From a virus, in the IMG/VR virus record IMGVR_UViG_3300034071_001167, positions 1 through 42,533 of that record: DNA of 42,533 nucleotides. One strand, 5' to 3'. Position numbers and translations under genes: made by a program. Under the pieces are notes generated by a model. That model did not search any database. It was not told the DNA's origin and saw only the letters and a list, made by a program, of their open reading frames with translations. This document shows positions 7,501-16,195 of this stretch, in pieces. The first letter of the stretch is position 1; the number at the start of each line of letters is the position of its first letter.

Positions 7501-9988
7501 CTGATGTTGGATTTGTGGTTCCGATACCAGTGTTACCAGAAACATAAGCACCACCAGTTACTTGAAGTGGTTGTGATGCAGTTCCTGTTGTTGTACCAGA
7601 TCCAATGAATACTGGTCCATTGGTGAATGTGGAAATACCAGTAACTTGAAGTTGTGTAATGTTTGCCTGATTAATTGTAGCAACACCACTTACACTTAAG
7701 AATGTGTTGGTAATAGAAGGAAGAACAGCACCAGAACTACCACCAATGGAGTCAAAGATTAATGTCCCAACAGTCGTAACGCCAGAAATGTAAGCATTGG
7801 TTGCTGTGATGAATCCAGCGTTGATTGTTCCAGTGAATGTAGAAACACCAGTGACTGCAATGTTATTATCAAACTTAGCAGGTCCAACGATACTTAAAGC
7901 AGTTCCTACAGTAGCAATACCAGTGACTGCAATGTTGTTATCAAACTTAGCAGAACCAACAACTGTTAAAGCAGCACCAACAGTAGTAGCACCAGATACA
8001 TTAACATCACCAATGACATGAAGTTTCGATGTTGGATTTGTGGTTCCGACACCAGTGTTACCAGAAACATAAGCACCACCAGTTACTTGAAGTTTTTGGT
8101 CTGATGTTCCTGTAGAAGTTCCTGATCCAACAAATACTGGTCCATTGGTAAAAGTAGAAACGCCAGAAACACTTAATGTAGTGATGTTTGCCTGATTAAT
8201 TGTAGCAACACCACTTACACTTAAGAATGTGTTAGTGATAGATGGGAGAACAGCACCAGAACTACCTCCGATTGAGTCAAAGATCAGAGTTCCTACTGTT
8301 GTGACTCCAGTGATGTAAGCATTAGATGCTGTGATGAACCCTGCATTAACGGTTCCAGTGAATGTAGAAACACCAGTAACTGCAATGTTATTATCAAACT
8401 TAGCAGGTCCAATAACACTTAATGCTGTTCCTACTGTTGATACGCCAGTAACTAACGCATCACCAATGACATGAAGTTTCGATGTTGGATTTGTGGTTCC
8501 GATACCAGTGTTACCAGAAACATAAGCACCACCAGTAACTTGGAGTGTTTGAGATGCTGTTCCTGTTGAAGTCCCAGAACCAACCATTACAGGACCATTC
8601 ACAAAAGTAGTAATTCCTGTGACTGTCAAGTCGGTAAAACTACTTGGAGCATTTACAATTGCAGTTTCAATTGTTGCTGTTGTGATAGCATCTAATGAGA
8701 CAATGTTTTGAAGTTGTCTATCATTGCTAATAACTTGAGTAGATCCAATACTCAAAGACCTTACCGAAGTCGCACCAGATACATTAACATCACTACTGAA
8801 GATTGCTGCCTTAGTAACTGTAGCAAAACCAGATACTAATACATCACCAGTAAATGTAGAGACACCAGTGACTGCTAAATGTGTATTGAGTTTTGTGGGA
8901 CCAGCAACAGTTAAAGCAGCACCAACAGTTGTAGCACCAGATACATTAACATCACTACTAAAGATTGCTGCCTTAGTAACTGTAACAAAACCAGATACAT
9001 TAACATCACTACTGAAGATTGCTGCCTTAGTAACTGTAGCAAAACCAGATACTAATACATCACCAGTAAATGTAGAGACACCAGTGACTGCAATGTTGTT
9101 ATCAAACTTAGCAGGTCCAACGATACTTAAAGCAGTTCCTACTGTTGCGATACCAGTAACGGTAATATTATTATCAAACTTAGCAGGTCCAATAACCGAT
9201 AAAGCAGTTCCTACTGTTGTGATACCAGTTACAGTGATGTTATTATCAAACTTAGCAGGACCAACTACTGTTAAAGCAGTTCCTACTGTTGATACGCCAG
9301 TAACTAACGTATCGCCAATGATGTGTAATTTTGATGTTGGATTTGTTGTTCCTAATCCAGTATTACCAGAAACATAAGCATTACCAGTGACTTGTAAAGT
9401 TTGACCCAGTGTTCCTGTAGTTGTCCCAGATCCTAAAAGAATTGGACCGTTGGTAAATGTCGATACGCCAGAGACATTTACGTGAGATCCATTGAATGTT
9501 CTTGCTGTAGTAACGCCAGTAACACTAACACCAGCACCAATGAATGTAGTAGCATTAATTGTTCGTGCTGCTGTGATGTCTCTCCATCTTTTTGCAGCAC
9601 CAATGTCATAAATGTCAGTTGTTGCAGGATCAAAGTTAGATGAAACTTGTGCATTAATTGCAACAGTATCTGACGTATCATTACCAATGGTAGAGTTGCC
9701 AGTAACACTTAGAGATGTAATGTTTGCACCATTAATGGTTGCAGTTCCAGATACATTGGTGTTAACAACTGTCAGAGTTGTAATTCCGACAGTTCCTGCT
9801 GTAGTAACACCAAGAATTGCATTCCTGGAAATTAACTGATCCTTAATGTTTGCCTTTCCGTCAACCTCAAAATCATAACTGGGAATTGTAGTGGCAACAC
9901 CGACCCTATTATTGACTGCATCTACGAATAAAGTTTTTCCGTCAACTTCTAAACCGTTCTTGACAACAAAATTCTTGTTAACAGCCAT
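4580..9988 (-). CDS. Giant repetitive tail fibre protein, 1802 aa
   Basis: Starts MAVNKNFVVKNGLEVDGKTL. Residues about 60-1050 are built from reiterated beta-strand units such as VGTALSVIGPAKFDNN (24-residue period), GVSTFTG, GIGTTNPTSKLHVIGD and GGAYVSGNTG, suggesting a long beta-structured shaft. Residues about 1150-1300 contain motifs common in marine phage fibres (LYFGDDNDLRIYHDGSN). The C-terminal part (about 1450-1802) is less repetitive and ends GNIRVSMN. The start has a G-rich ribosome binding site (GGGGGGAGAG) and a late promoter further upstream. Function is inferred: a long tail fibre or baseplate-attached structural fibre. Confidence 0.85.
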   Translation of the reverse strand: MAVNKNFVVKNGLEVDGKTLFVDAVNNRVGVATTIPSYDFEVDGKANIKDQLISRNAILGVTTAGTVGITTLTVVNTNVSGTATINGANITSLSVTGNSTIGNDTSDTVAINAQVSSNFDPATTDIYDIGAAKRWRDITAARTINATTFIGAGVSVTGVTTARTFNGSHVNVSGVSTFTNGPILLGSGTTTGTLGQTLQVTGNAYVSGNTGLGTTNPTSKLHIIGDTLVTGVSTVGTALTVVGPAKFDNNITVTGITTVGTALSVIGPAKFDNNITVTGIATVGTALSIVGPAKFDNNIAVTGVSTFTGDVLVSGFATVTKAAIFSSDVNVSGFVTVTKAAIFSSDVNVSGATTVGAALTVAGPTKLNTHLAVTGVSTFTGDVLVSGFATVTKAAIFSSDVNVSGATSVRSLSIGSTQVISNDRQLQNIVSLDAITTATIETAIVNAPSSFTDLTVTGITTFVNGPVMVGSGTSTGTASQTLQVTGGAYVSGNTGIGTTNPTSKLHVIGDALVTGVSTVGTALSVIGPAKFDNNIAVTGVSTFTGTVNAGFITASNAYITGVTTVGTLIFDSIGGSSGAVLPSITNTFLSVSGVATINQANITTLSVSGVSTFTNGPVFVGSGTSTGTSDQKLQVTGGAYVSGNTGVGTTNPTSKLHVIGDVNVSGATTVGAALTVVGSAKFDNNIAVTGIATVGTALSIVGPAKFDNNIAVTGVSTFTGTINAGFITATNAYISGVTTVGTLIFDSIGGSSGAVLPSITNTFLSVSGVATINQANITQLQVTGISTFTNGPVFIGSGTTTGTASQPLQVTGGAYVSGNTGIGTTNPTSALHVVGDVLVTGVSTVGTALSVIGPAKFDNNIAVTGIATVGTALSVIGPAKFDNNIAVTGVSTFTGTVNAGFITASNAYISGVTTVGTALSVIGPAKFDNNITVTGITTVGTALSVIGPAKFDNNITVTGVSTFTGTVNAGFITATNAYISGVTTVGTLIFDSIGGSSGAVLPSITNTFLSVSGVATIAQLNVSDRVRSNLHPLTDATYDVGIGTLRWRNSNFSGIITAAQFSTGATGTGFNISGDTISGPSLFYIDPAAVGDNTGAVRIKGDLYVDGTQFVVNSSTIELADFNVGIATTVGTNALLDGAGIGIGSTGIRKTLTWDDTNSALKSSENFNLASGKVYEIDGTTVLSSTQLTVANINSSGISTLGIATFTDAVSFGTTASFGDNDSLYFGDDNDLRIYHDGSNTYINNTTGSLYITDNGNNVYIQGISGESSAIFRGNDAVELYFDNSKKFETTGVGVTIFGTTQTQQLNVSGVSTVSNLVLTGTVSAASSIGVDGQYLKSTGVGVTWATFPSLRNTGITTATNGQTTFNFAYNINFLDVFVNGVKLSSTEYTANNGSTVILSTPCFQDDIVELVSYNTVSGSGSGSSGAVILNDLTDVTLNAPASDQVLKYDGTEWVNDYPLWRKTSAGIHTLGFVGIGTTNPTTALSVGGTITELYNGTYWNVVTQADVGYGASQVPLNQYLGQLAFLDQYSPSGLRRSGGGSDDVVVSAGGSVGIGSTIPTATLTIATAGIASDGRSQIYLNGTTSNRIEFNTAGVGTPTSVGTSGTTRSAGTKIMLFPNTGAITNVDYAFGIESDTLWSSVPSLSQQFKWYAGTVGIATLSGTGALSIGGTFTSTTGDVDVRRVSSGNATVTMSGTPANTATIVATGNVGMVTFATAGIAATVNVTGMIAGQTLDLFVSNPTTVKTLSLRYDGSAISLTGISSVGGSPASLAINGNAMIRYIVVGTTSDSPVVGNIRVSMN
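6942..7081 (-). repeat. 140-bp exact direct repeat, copy 1
   Basis: This 140-bp block is identical to 7677-7816 (offset 735 bp, in frame). It codes for the segment around LIFDSIGGSSGAVLPSITNT in the giant fibre. A third, diverged copy begins near 8203. Confidence 0.9.
7113..7256 (-). repeat. Two head-to-tail 72-bp repeats in the fibre gene
   Basis: Two consecutive, nearly identical 72-bp units begin at 7113 and 7185. Each encodes the 24-residue unit containing VGTALSVIGPAKFDNN. Diverged copies of the same unit recur to about 9280, always in frame. Confidence 0.85.
7677..7816 (-). repeat. 140-bp exact direct repeat, copy 2
   Basis: Second exact copy of 6942-7081. The identity ends where the flanking text changes from tgcattaac to agcgttgat. 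Confidence 0.9.
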
Positions 9989-10022
9989 CGGAGTTCACTC
10001 TCCCCCCAGTTATCTTTCTTTT

Positions 10023-10030
10023 TATTTATC
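10023..10030 (-). promoter_or_regulatory. Late promoter-like element GATAAATA
   Basis: Minus-strand GATAAATA lies 34 nt upstream of the giant fibre ATG (9988), overlapping the stop codon of the upstream gene. The spacing is longer than at other sites, so confidence is moderate. Confidence 0.5.
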
Positions 10031-13000
10031 CAAGAACAGATGTTGAAATTGCAGCAAGGGATCCAGTATCATCAACCACAATTCTAAATAGGTTTCCATT
10101 TGGCGATGTAAGAACCAAACCTTGGGTATTTCCGCTTCCGATACGAACGTCACCTACAACATCAAGTGTTGGAGAACTCAAATAACTACCATCAAAGTAT
10201 GTTCTGATTCCAACAGTTCCAACACCAAGTTGAGTGTTAATTGCAGTTGTTGCCGTGATAATACCAGCAATTCTTGCTGTTCCAGAAACATGCAAAGTAG
10301 ATGTTGGATCGGTTGTACCAATTCCAACCGATCCACCTGCACCAATTCTAACAACTTCGCGTGGTGCTGTTGTGTTAATTCCAGTAACTTCAAAGGAAAT
10401 GTCTGTTGCTGCATTCGAATCGCTAAATGTTTGTGCTGCTCTGAAGTTTATTCTCGCAACACTGTTATCCAGATACTTTGTAGATCCATAACCTCTTCCT
10501 GCCATCTGAACAAGAACGTCTCCATTTTGTGTTGTTGAAGGACTTGCGAGAGTTCCTCTTGCTACACGCCCAGTAAATGCTGGATAAGCATTAGCACCAA
10601 AAGTATCTTGTGCAATTCTGGAAATTGCATTATTTTCACCAGTAATGTGCAACTCTGTTCCATCTGGAATGTCTTGCACCTGATCTGTTGTTGTATTTGC
10701 ATTAATTACAAGTTCAGGATGTGCTGAACCAATGCCACTACGAATTGTAGTAATACCAATGATTTTAGCGTTACCAACAACATTCAATACATCAGATGCA
10801 GTCGTTGTTCCGATTCCAATTCTATCAACAGAAACAACCATCTTATCAGCATCTTTACTGATTAGTCCAAACTTTCTCCAGGTATTCTGTTGAGTAAAGA
10901 CCCATCCAAGATGTCCTCTTTCTTGTGGATTTGCATTAAAGGTAACGTCACCAGCACCGCCAGGAACGATAGGGGTAGCAATTCCAACAGTAATGTTTCT
11001 TGAAACTGGAGCTTCTCCATGAAGACTTAAAATGTTTGTTTCAATTCCGTCCTCAGCATAAGAAATTAACTTGTTCATGAACAACACTGGTCCATCAAAA
11101 CGACTTACAATGTCACGATTTGGACCACCATTTATAGTAATAGAGTTGTTTGCAACTACTTCAGTGACATTATGAACGTCTGCTGGATTGAGTTCTATTC
11201 CAGAAATTTTTGGAATTGGACCCTCAAAAATTTCATCATTGGCAGAAACAGATCCATAACGCTTATCCGTCAGGAAGTACTCACCAGCATCATTAATACC
11301 CGAATAATGAATCTGTCCTCCAGACTTTCTTTGTGCTTGACCAAGTTTTCTATCATCTTTGGTTAAAGATGTAATTTGTCTCTCTGGAATTGCTACAGAA
11401 TAATTTCCTTGTCCAAATCCAACATTATTAAAGTAATGACCATTAGAATTGATGTCTGAGGATTTTCTTAATTCTGTTGGTACAACTTTGATCTTGCGTA
11501 CAATTGCACCTGCTTGGTGATTTTTGGTAACAGTTCCAAAGACTCCTCTGAAGACCACATTGATTGAATTATTATTAATTCTCATAATTTCATCATCAAT
11601 CACAATGAAGTCACCAAGAACTAGTCCACTATTGGTAGCATTTGTAATGTCAATTGAAGTGGAAGAGGATGAAATTCCCGTAGCCAAAGTTGTTGTAATT
11701 CCAACATAGAATGGAATTGCTCTGCTTCTAAGTTTTTCATTTGTTGGAGAATTTAATCCATTATTTGATGAATACCCACCTCTGAATACAAACTGATTGC
11801 CGTCAATGATTGGAGAAATTTCTGATGAAACTCCAGGATTAATGATAAACGTAGTAAGACCAACGACTTCTTGAATAACAAAAGATCCATTGAAGAAAGT
11901 TTTTGCAACTCCAACAATTTGAATCTTTTGATCAGTCATTAAACCATGAGCAGTCAATCCTGTTCCAACTGTTGCGATTCCAGTCGTAGAATCATACGTC
12001 AAAGTAGTAATTCCTGAGGATCTACCGACAACAGACAGAATAGAATCCGTTAATGCAACACCAACTACAGTATCAGTTCCTGCAACTCCAGTATAACCAA
12101 TATGATTAACGGATTTAATTGCAATTGATTTGGAATTTGGAACACCAATGACTCTAAACAGATCATTATAGTTTTGATAGGACTCAGATTTAATTCCAGA
12201 AACCTGAACAACCTCATCAATACCATTGACAACTGACGTTACAGTTACGAGACCAACAGCAAATCCTGCAGTTGTTGCAACACCAACAACTTCCAAAGAT
12301 TGACCAATCAAATAACCACCACCACCATGAGTAATGGTAACTGATGTGATTGTTCCTGCAGCACTGACTAAAACGTTTGCAATAGCACCGTCACCAGTTG
12401 TTGTTCCAATTCCAACCAGTTTAGCACCATAAAGAGTTGCAGCAGACCCAGAACCGTATCCAGCACCAGCACTTGAAACGCCAACAGAAATAATTCTGTT
12501 TAAGTTATGCTGTTTTCCTAAAGTAATCGTATGAGATGTGCCAGTATTGGTATCAGTTTGAATTGTGGTAATTCCAATTCCAATACCATTTTCAAGAAGG
12601 AAATTATGAACAACTTTCTTTGTCAAACTGTGCTTTGCATCACTGACCACTACTTTTCCAATTTTATCCTTTCTTACATAACTTTCTGCTGCTACTGGAT
12701 CAGAAGTAAGATTATCTCTATCTCTTTCTGGATACAGGTATTCAATTGGTTGTGCAAATTCTTCAGATGAGAATGGTGCAATTTGTGGTTTGATTGATGC
12801 ATCTAAACAAGTTAGATAGTATACGCCATCTTGCTCTCCAGATACATATTTCTTGATTTCCTTTACCTTATAAACGTAGAAGTTCTTAGAATATTCCTTT
12901 CTCTTGAAGTATGCAAGATTATCAACCAGACGAATATCTGAATTTGTAACTTTAGAACCAGGATTATCACTTAAGGTATAATTGAATGATCTTTCGCTGT

Positions 13001-15674
13001 TAATTCCAATAACTTCGAACTTACCATTAAAACCAGAACTTCCGATTCCTGTAGCATTTCCACTACTTGCCAAGTTTTCAACTTCAATTACAGATCCAAC
13101 TGTCAAATCATGTGGTTTTTCTGTAATAATTGTTGCGGTATTTGAATTCCAAACTGCATCAGTAATGAATCTAAAGTTTTTTTGAGCAATCGTACTTGTG
13201 ATGTTGACAGTAGAAAGTTCAGAATTTGTTGCAGCAGTTGTCGTATTTGATTCTTGAAGAATAGAACCATCAGTTGGAGTATTTGCATTTTCAACATCAG
13301 ATGGAATAACATATCTGAATTTGAAAATTGAATCTTCTATGTTTCTAGTATTATAGTTTCTTTTAACATAAGTTTTAGGACTGACTGCACCTAATGCTGT
13401 GGTTCCATAACTTACAAAAGTTGAATAGATCTGGTTATCTTCTGTAAGATTTGAAACATTTACATACCATTGCTTATTAGATTCATCAAACTGAATTGGA
13501 TGCCCAATTTCTCCTGGAATTTTATCATAGACATAACTAATGACTTTAAGTTCACCACCAGAATTTCCAATTTGAATAAAGTTGCCCGAAAGTGCGTCGT
13601 TTAAGGTTCTTGCAAGACGTATAGTATCATTTCCCAAACCAGATGTAATTGCATAATACTTTTCATCATTATCAAGTTCTGTTGGAATTTCTCCAGTATC
13701 ACTAACAATTCTTACAGATTCACCATTAATAAACTCATGATTTTTGGAAAATACAAATGAGTTTGCAGTGATGCTGTTAACACCAATAGAATTGCGATTT
13801 ACGATTGAAACTTTTTGAGCAACTGAAGTGGTAACTCCAAGAGTAGATGGAATAACTACTTTTGAATACACATTTGTCTGATTTCCGTAAATGTTTAATG
13901 ATGCATTCAGTTTTTCATCAAATTTTGCACCAATTCTAAATGCTTCTGTAATGTGTTGTGGTGATTTATCTGCATTTTTTTCATCAAACAAATAAAGACG
14001 AGTTGAATTTCCAATACTGATAGTATTTTGAACATCAAGAGGAAGATAGTCAACAGTAATGTTTTTAAAATCTGTTTCCTGTGGACTAATTACATGTGTA
14101 ATGTACCCAGTATCATCTAAAGCATAAGCAGAATTTTTAAATCCTTTTGAAAGGAAAGCATTTTCGCCATAATTGGATTTGCTTCCGTTCAAGTCAATCT
14201 CAGATCCAGATTCAGCAACAAATTGATTTGTGTGACCAGTTGCTTGTGAAGAATCAACATCAACTACTGCACCATTTGATGCCTTAATGTGATACGATGA
14301 GTATGATGGTTTATAAACTGCAACTGGATCCGTATGCAAATTGTCAACTTGATCAGAACCCTGATAGGTATCTGAGTCATTATTAAATCTTAAAAACGCT
14401 GCATCATCTTTTTGTAATGCAGTTCCATAAAAACGACTTACAATTGCCTTCTTAAATCCAGAAACTTTTTGCCCATCAAAATGAGCACTGTTCATGCCAT
14501 AAACAGATCTCTTATTGATGTTGTTTAATTCTGGAGCATTTGACTCAATCGTATCAACTTCAATACTTGCAGTTGCATTGTTGATACCAGGAATCGCAAC
14601 ATTCGGAACTGTAGGAACTGAATAGGTAAATTTAGTTGCTGATGTAATACCAGAAACAATAAATGTTCCGTTATAAACAGAAGTCGAGACTCCAGCAATT
14701 GTAATGGGAGAATCAATCTGAAGATCTACGAGATCAGATTCAAGTTCAACAGTAATTGTTGTTGTTGGAATGACACCATTTCCAGAACGAATAGATGTAA
14801 CTCCAATAGATTCGGTTGCTGTAGAAATAATTCTATATTCTTCAACTCTTTTCTCAATGTCTAAAGATCCAGAAGGATAATCTGGTTCAATTGGACGAGC
14901 AGATGCAGTATCAAATACATCTGAAATTTTTCTGTAATAATTATCAAGATCAGTTAATGTCGAAACAATGTTCAGGAAAGAATCATTAATGCGAATTACA
15001 CCAACACCATCCGCATACTCAAAAGCAGTCAATTTATGGTGAGAAAACTTTGGTGTATAAGCAATAGTTGTATAGTTCTTATAAACAGATCCAGTAATGT
15101 CACCATCTAAAATGGTAAAGTTTGAAACATAGGATCCACCAGTTAATCTGAAAATAGACGATGCTTCAATTTCAGAATTTTCTGGATCTGGAACATACTT
15201 TGGAATAATTTTAGTTTTCTTAAGATCTCTACCAACTAAAGATACACCACGAGGAATAATAACACCACCGATAACGCTATTGAGTTTGTAAAGTTCGTTA
15301 TCAGTAGTTGTTACATCAAAATTCGTATTTAAGTCAAATGGAGATAGTACAAGACCAAATTGACCAAATCTTGAATAGTATAGAGTAGATGAAGAAAACA
15401 CATCATCATACGCAATGTATCCAGGACGATTATCTATGTAATGAGTTCCTGGTGCCACAACAATTGTGACACGATTGTATCTATCGTTGTACTTACCTTC
15501 AACGTAAGAAAATCGTGTAGCCTCAATTAATGCTCTTTGAATAGTTTTAAATGGTTTTGTCTGAGAATTACCTTGATTGGTAATACTATCCGTAGAGTCA
15601 ATTTCTGTAGGGTCTACATAAAGCGTATTACCTAAGGAATTCTTTAAAAAATTCTCCAGTCTGGAAAGAGCCAT
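10026..15674 (-). CDS. Very large virion structural protein, pectin-lyase-like N-terminus, 1882 aa
   Basis: The N-terminal region (about 15-110) reads GNTLYVDPTEIDSTDS, then KPFKTIQRALIEATRFSY, then VTIVVAPGTHYIDNRPGY, a pattern that opens right-handed beta-helix (pectate-lyase-like) domains in phage baseplate and fibre proteins. A long beta-rich body follows, and the end carries GIGTTDPTSTLHVSGTARI linkers shared with the fibre genes. It is the first gene of the fibre cluster, after a late promoter at 15704. Likely a baseplate wedge/tail fibre connector; no enzymatic role can be shown. There is no close T4 counterpart that I can name. Confidence 0.8.
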   Translation of the reverse strand: MALSRLENFLKNSLGNTLYVDPTEIDSTDSITNQGNSQTKPFKTIQRALIEATRFSYVEGKYNDRYNRVTIVVAPGTHYIDNRPGYIAYDDVFSSSTLYYSRFGQFGLVLSPFDLNTNFDVTTTDNELYKLNSVIGGVIIPRGVSLVGRDLKKTKIIPKYVPDPENSEIEASSIFRLTGGSYVSNFTILDGDITGSVYKNYTTIAYTPKFSHHKLTAFEYADGVGVIRINDSFLNIVSTLTDLDNYYRKISDVFDTASARPIEPDYPSGSLDIEKRVEEYRIISTATESIGVTSIRSGNGVIPTTTITVELESDLVDLQIDSPITIAGVSTSVYNGTFIVSGITSATKFTYSVPTVPNVAIPGINNATASIEVDTIESNAPELNNINKRSVYGMNSAHFDGQKVSGFKKAIVSRFYGTALQKDDAAFLRFNNDSDTYQGSDQVDNLHTDPVAVYKPSYSSYHIKASNGAVVDVDSSQATGHTNQFVAESGSEIDLNGSKSNYGENAFLSKGFKNSAYALDDTGYITHVISPQETDFKNITVDYLPLDVQNTISIGNSTRLYLFDEKNADKSPQHITEAFRIGAKFDEKLNASLNIYGNQTNVYSKVVIPSTLGVTTSVAQKVSIVNRNSIGVNSITANSFVFSKNHEFINGESVRIVSDTGEIPTELDNDEKYYAITSGLGNDTIRLARTLNDALSGNFIQIGNSGGELKVISYVYDKIPGEIGHPIQFDESNKQWYVNVSNLTEDNQIYSTFVSYGTTALGAVSPKTYVKRNYNTRNIEDSIFKFRYVIPSDVENANTPTDGSILQESNTTTAATNSELSTVNITSTIAQKNFRFITDAVWNSNTATIITEKPHDLTVGSVIEVENLASSGNATGIGSSGFNGKFEVIGINSERSFNYTLSDNPGSKVTNSDIRLVDNLAYFKRKEYSKNFYVYKVKEIKKYVSGEQDGVYYLTCLDASIKPQIAPFSSEEFAQPIEYLYPERDRDNLTSDPVAAESYVRKDKIGKVVVSDAKHSLTKKVVHNFLLENGIGIGITTIQTDTNTGTSHTITLGKQHNLNRIISVGVSSAGAGYGSGSAATLYGAKLVGIGTTTGDGAIANVLVSAAGTITSVTITHGGGGYLIGQSLEVVGVATTAGFAVGLVTVTSVVNGIDEVVQVSGIKSESYQNYNDLFRVIGVPNSKSIAIKSVNHIGYTGVAGTDTVVGVALTDSILSVVGRSSGITTLTYDSTTGIATVGTGLTAHGLMTDQKIQIVGVAKTFFNGSFVIQEVVGLTTFIINPGVSSEISPIIDGNQFVFRGGYSSNNGLNSPTNEKLRSRAIPFYVGITTTLATGISSSSTSIDITNATNSGLVLGDFIVIDDEIMRINNNSINVVFRGVFGTVTKNHQAGAIVRKIKVVPTELRKSSDINSNGHYFNNVGFGQGNYSVAIPERQITSLTKDDRKLGQAQRKSGGQIHYSGINDAGEYFLTDKRYGSVSANDEIFEGPIPKISGIELNPADVHNVTEVVANNSITINGGPNRDIVSRFDGPVLFMNKLISYAEDGIETNILSLHGEAPVSRNITVGIATPIVPGGAGDVTFNANPQERGHLGWVFTQQNTWRKFGLISKDADKMVVSVDRIGIGTTTASDVLNVVGNAKIIGITTIRSGIGSAHPELVINANTTTDQVQDIPDGTELHITGENNAISRIAQDTFGANAYPAFTGRVARGTLASPSTTQNGDVLVQMAGRGYGSTKYLDNSVARINFRAAQTFSDSNAATDISFEVTGINTTAPREVVRIGAGGSVGIGTTDPTSTLHVSGTARIAGIITATTAINTQLGVGTVGIRTYFDGSYLSSPTLDVVGDVRIGSGNTQGLVLTSPNGNLFRIVVDDTGSLAAISTSVLG

Positions 15675-15703
15675 CTCTTATTAGCATAGTTTTTCTTCTG
15701 ATT

Positions 15704-15711
15704 TATTTATC
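15704..15711 (-). promoter_or_regulatory. Late promoter element GATAAATA
   Basis: Minus-strand GATAAATA lies 29 nt upstream of the ATG at 15674 and just downstream of the terminator hairpin, as expected for a late unit insulated from upstream early transcription. Confidence 0.6.
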
Positions 15712-15716
15712 ATACA

Positions 15717-15748
15717 ATAAAACCCCCAAATTTCTTCGGGGGTTTTAT
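15717..15748 (-). terminator. Intrinsic terminator (bidirectional)
   Basis: AAAACCCCC and GGGGGTTTT form a 9-bp stem around a 10-nt loop, with a T-rich tail (TTTTATTG) on the minus strand. The same hairpin with TTTTATAC could act on the plus strand. It ends the tRNA island and separates it from the late fibre genes. Confidence 0.85.
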
Positions 15749-15770
15749 ACTTCCTTCACACGGAACTTAG

Positions 15771-15799
15771 ATTATAAAACATTCAAATTTATTTGTCAA
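15771..15799 (-). promoter_or_regulatory. Perfect sigma70 promoter just upstream of a terminator
   Basis: On the minus strand TTGACA (15799-15794), a 17-bp spacer and TATAAT (15776-15771) match the host sigma70 consensus exactly. The -35 overlaps the last codons of the 55-aa ORF. The predicted start (about 15764) is only some 16 nt before the terminator stem, so the expected product is a ~50-nt RNA unless the terminator is read through. Confidence 0.75.
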
Positions 15800-15956
15800 C
15801 ACCCATCAAATACTCAACAGTATTTGCTACATCATTCATAGCAGCACGAAGATCTGGTTGCTGTCCTGCTTCTTGTTTAACTATAGGTCTATTATCATCA
15901 GTCAATGTCCAACGCCATTGTTTCATTTCACTACAGTACCAAAGATTAATTTTCAT
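15789..15956 (-). CDS. Hypothetical protein, 55 aa
   Basis: A short ORF starting MKINLWYCSEMKQWRW and ending VEYLMGVDK. A longer reading of the same frame (to 16070) exists, but its first part overlaps the better supported 51-aa ORF, so I chose the ATG at 15956, giving an 11-nt overlap with that gene. The aromatic N-terminus followed by an acidic, helical C-terminal half gives no recognisable motif. It is the last gene of the tRNA island, before the terminator. Function unknown. Confidence 0.55.
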   Translation of the reverse strand: MKINLWYCSEMKQWRWTLTDDNRPIVKQEAGQQPDLRAAMNDVANTVEYLMGVDK

Positions 15957-16101
15957 GTTTAGTTTTCTCCAACTTAATCCAATTAATAAGAGCATTGACT
16001 TCCATTCGTTTCTCTTCAGTAAAATCGAATTGTTTATTGAAGAGATAGAAATCCAATGCTTCAATAGCAAGGTCTCTATCTTGTTGTGAAATTAATGACA
16101 T
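15946..16101 (-). CDS. Hypothetical protein, 51 aa
   Basis: A small ORF from ATG 16101 (MSLISQQDRDLAIEALDFYL) to TAA at 15946, predicted all-helical and charged, with a GGAG-like sequence absent but an A/T-rich leader containing TCCAATG. It lies 19 nt after the tRNA-Thr gene and overlaps the next ORF by 11 nt, so it is probably co-transcribed in the island. No known domain is visible. The coding call rests on tight packing and natural-looking amino-acid composition. Confidence 0.55.
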   Translation of the reverse strand: MSLISQQDRDLAIEALDFYLFNKQFDFTEEKRMEVNALINWIKLEKTKHEN

Positions 16102-16120
16102 TGGAGTTTATAGAACTCAG

Positions 16121-16192
16121 AGCCCCCGATCTGATTCGAACAGACGACCAACGGTTTACAAAACCGTTGCTCTACCACTGAGCTACAAGGGC
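16121..16192 (-). tRNA. tRNA-Thr (anticodon TGT)
   Basis: A full cloverleaf is visible: acceptor GCCCTTG paired with CGGGGGC (two G-U pairs), D arm containing AGCTCAGTGGTAGAGC, anticodon stem ACGGT/ACCGT with loop TTTGTAA (anticodon TGT), and a T arm with TTCGAAT. Discriminator U; CCA is not encoded. It reads ACA codons, which are frequent in this AT-rich genome. Confidence 0.93.
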
Positions 16193-16195
16193 AAG

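Noticed and set aside
8868-9377. A 169-aa plus-strand frame opposite the giant fibre, and others such as 7062-7268 and 7797-8021
   Set aside because: They are antisense readings of the in-frame repeats, repeating VKAAPTVVAPDTLTSLL-type low-complexity sequence with no binding site or promoter.
15957-16070. N-terminal extension of the 55-aa ORF
   Set aside because: Overlaps a better small ORF in another frame and has low-quality composition.
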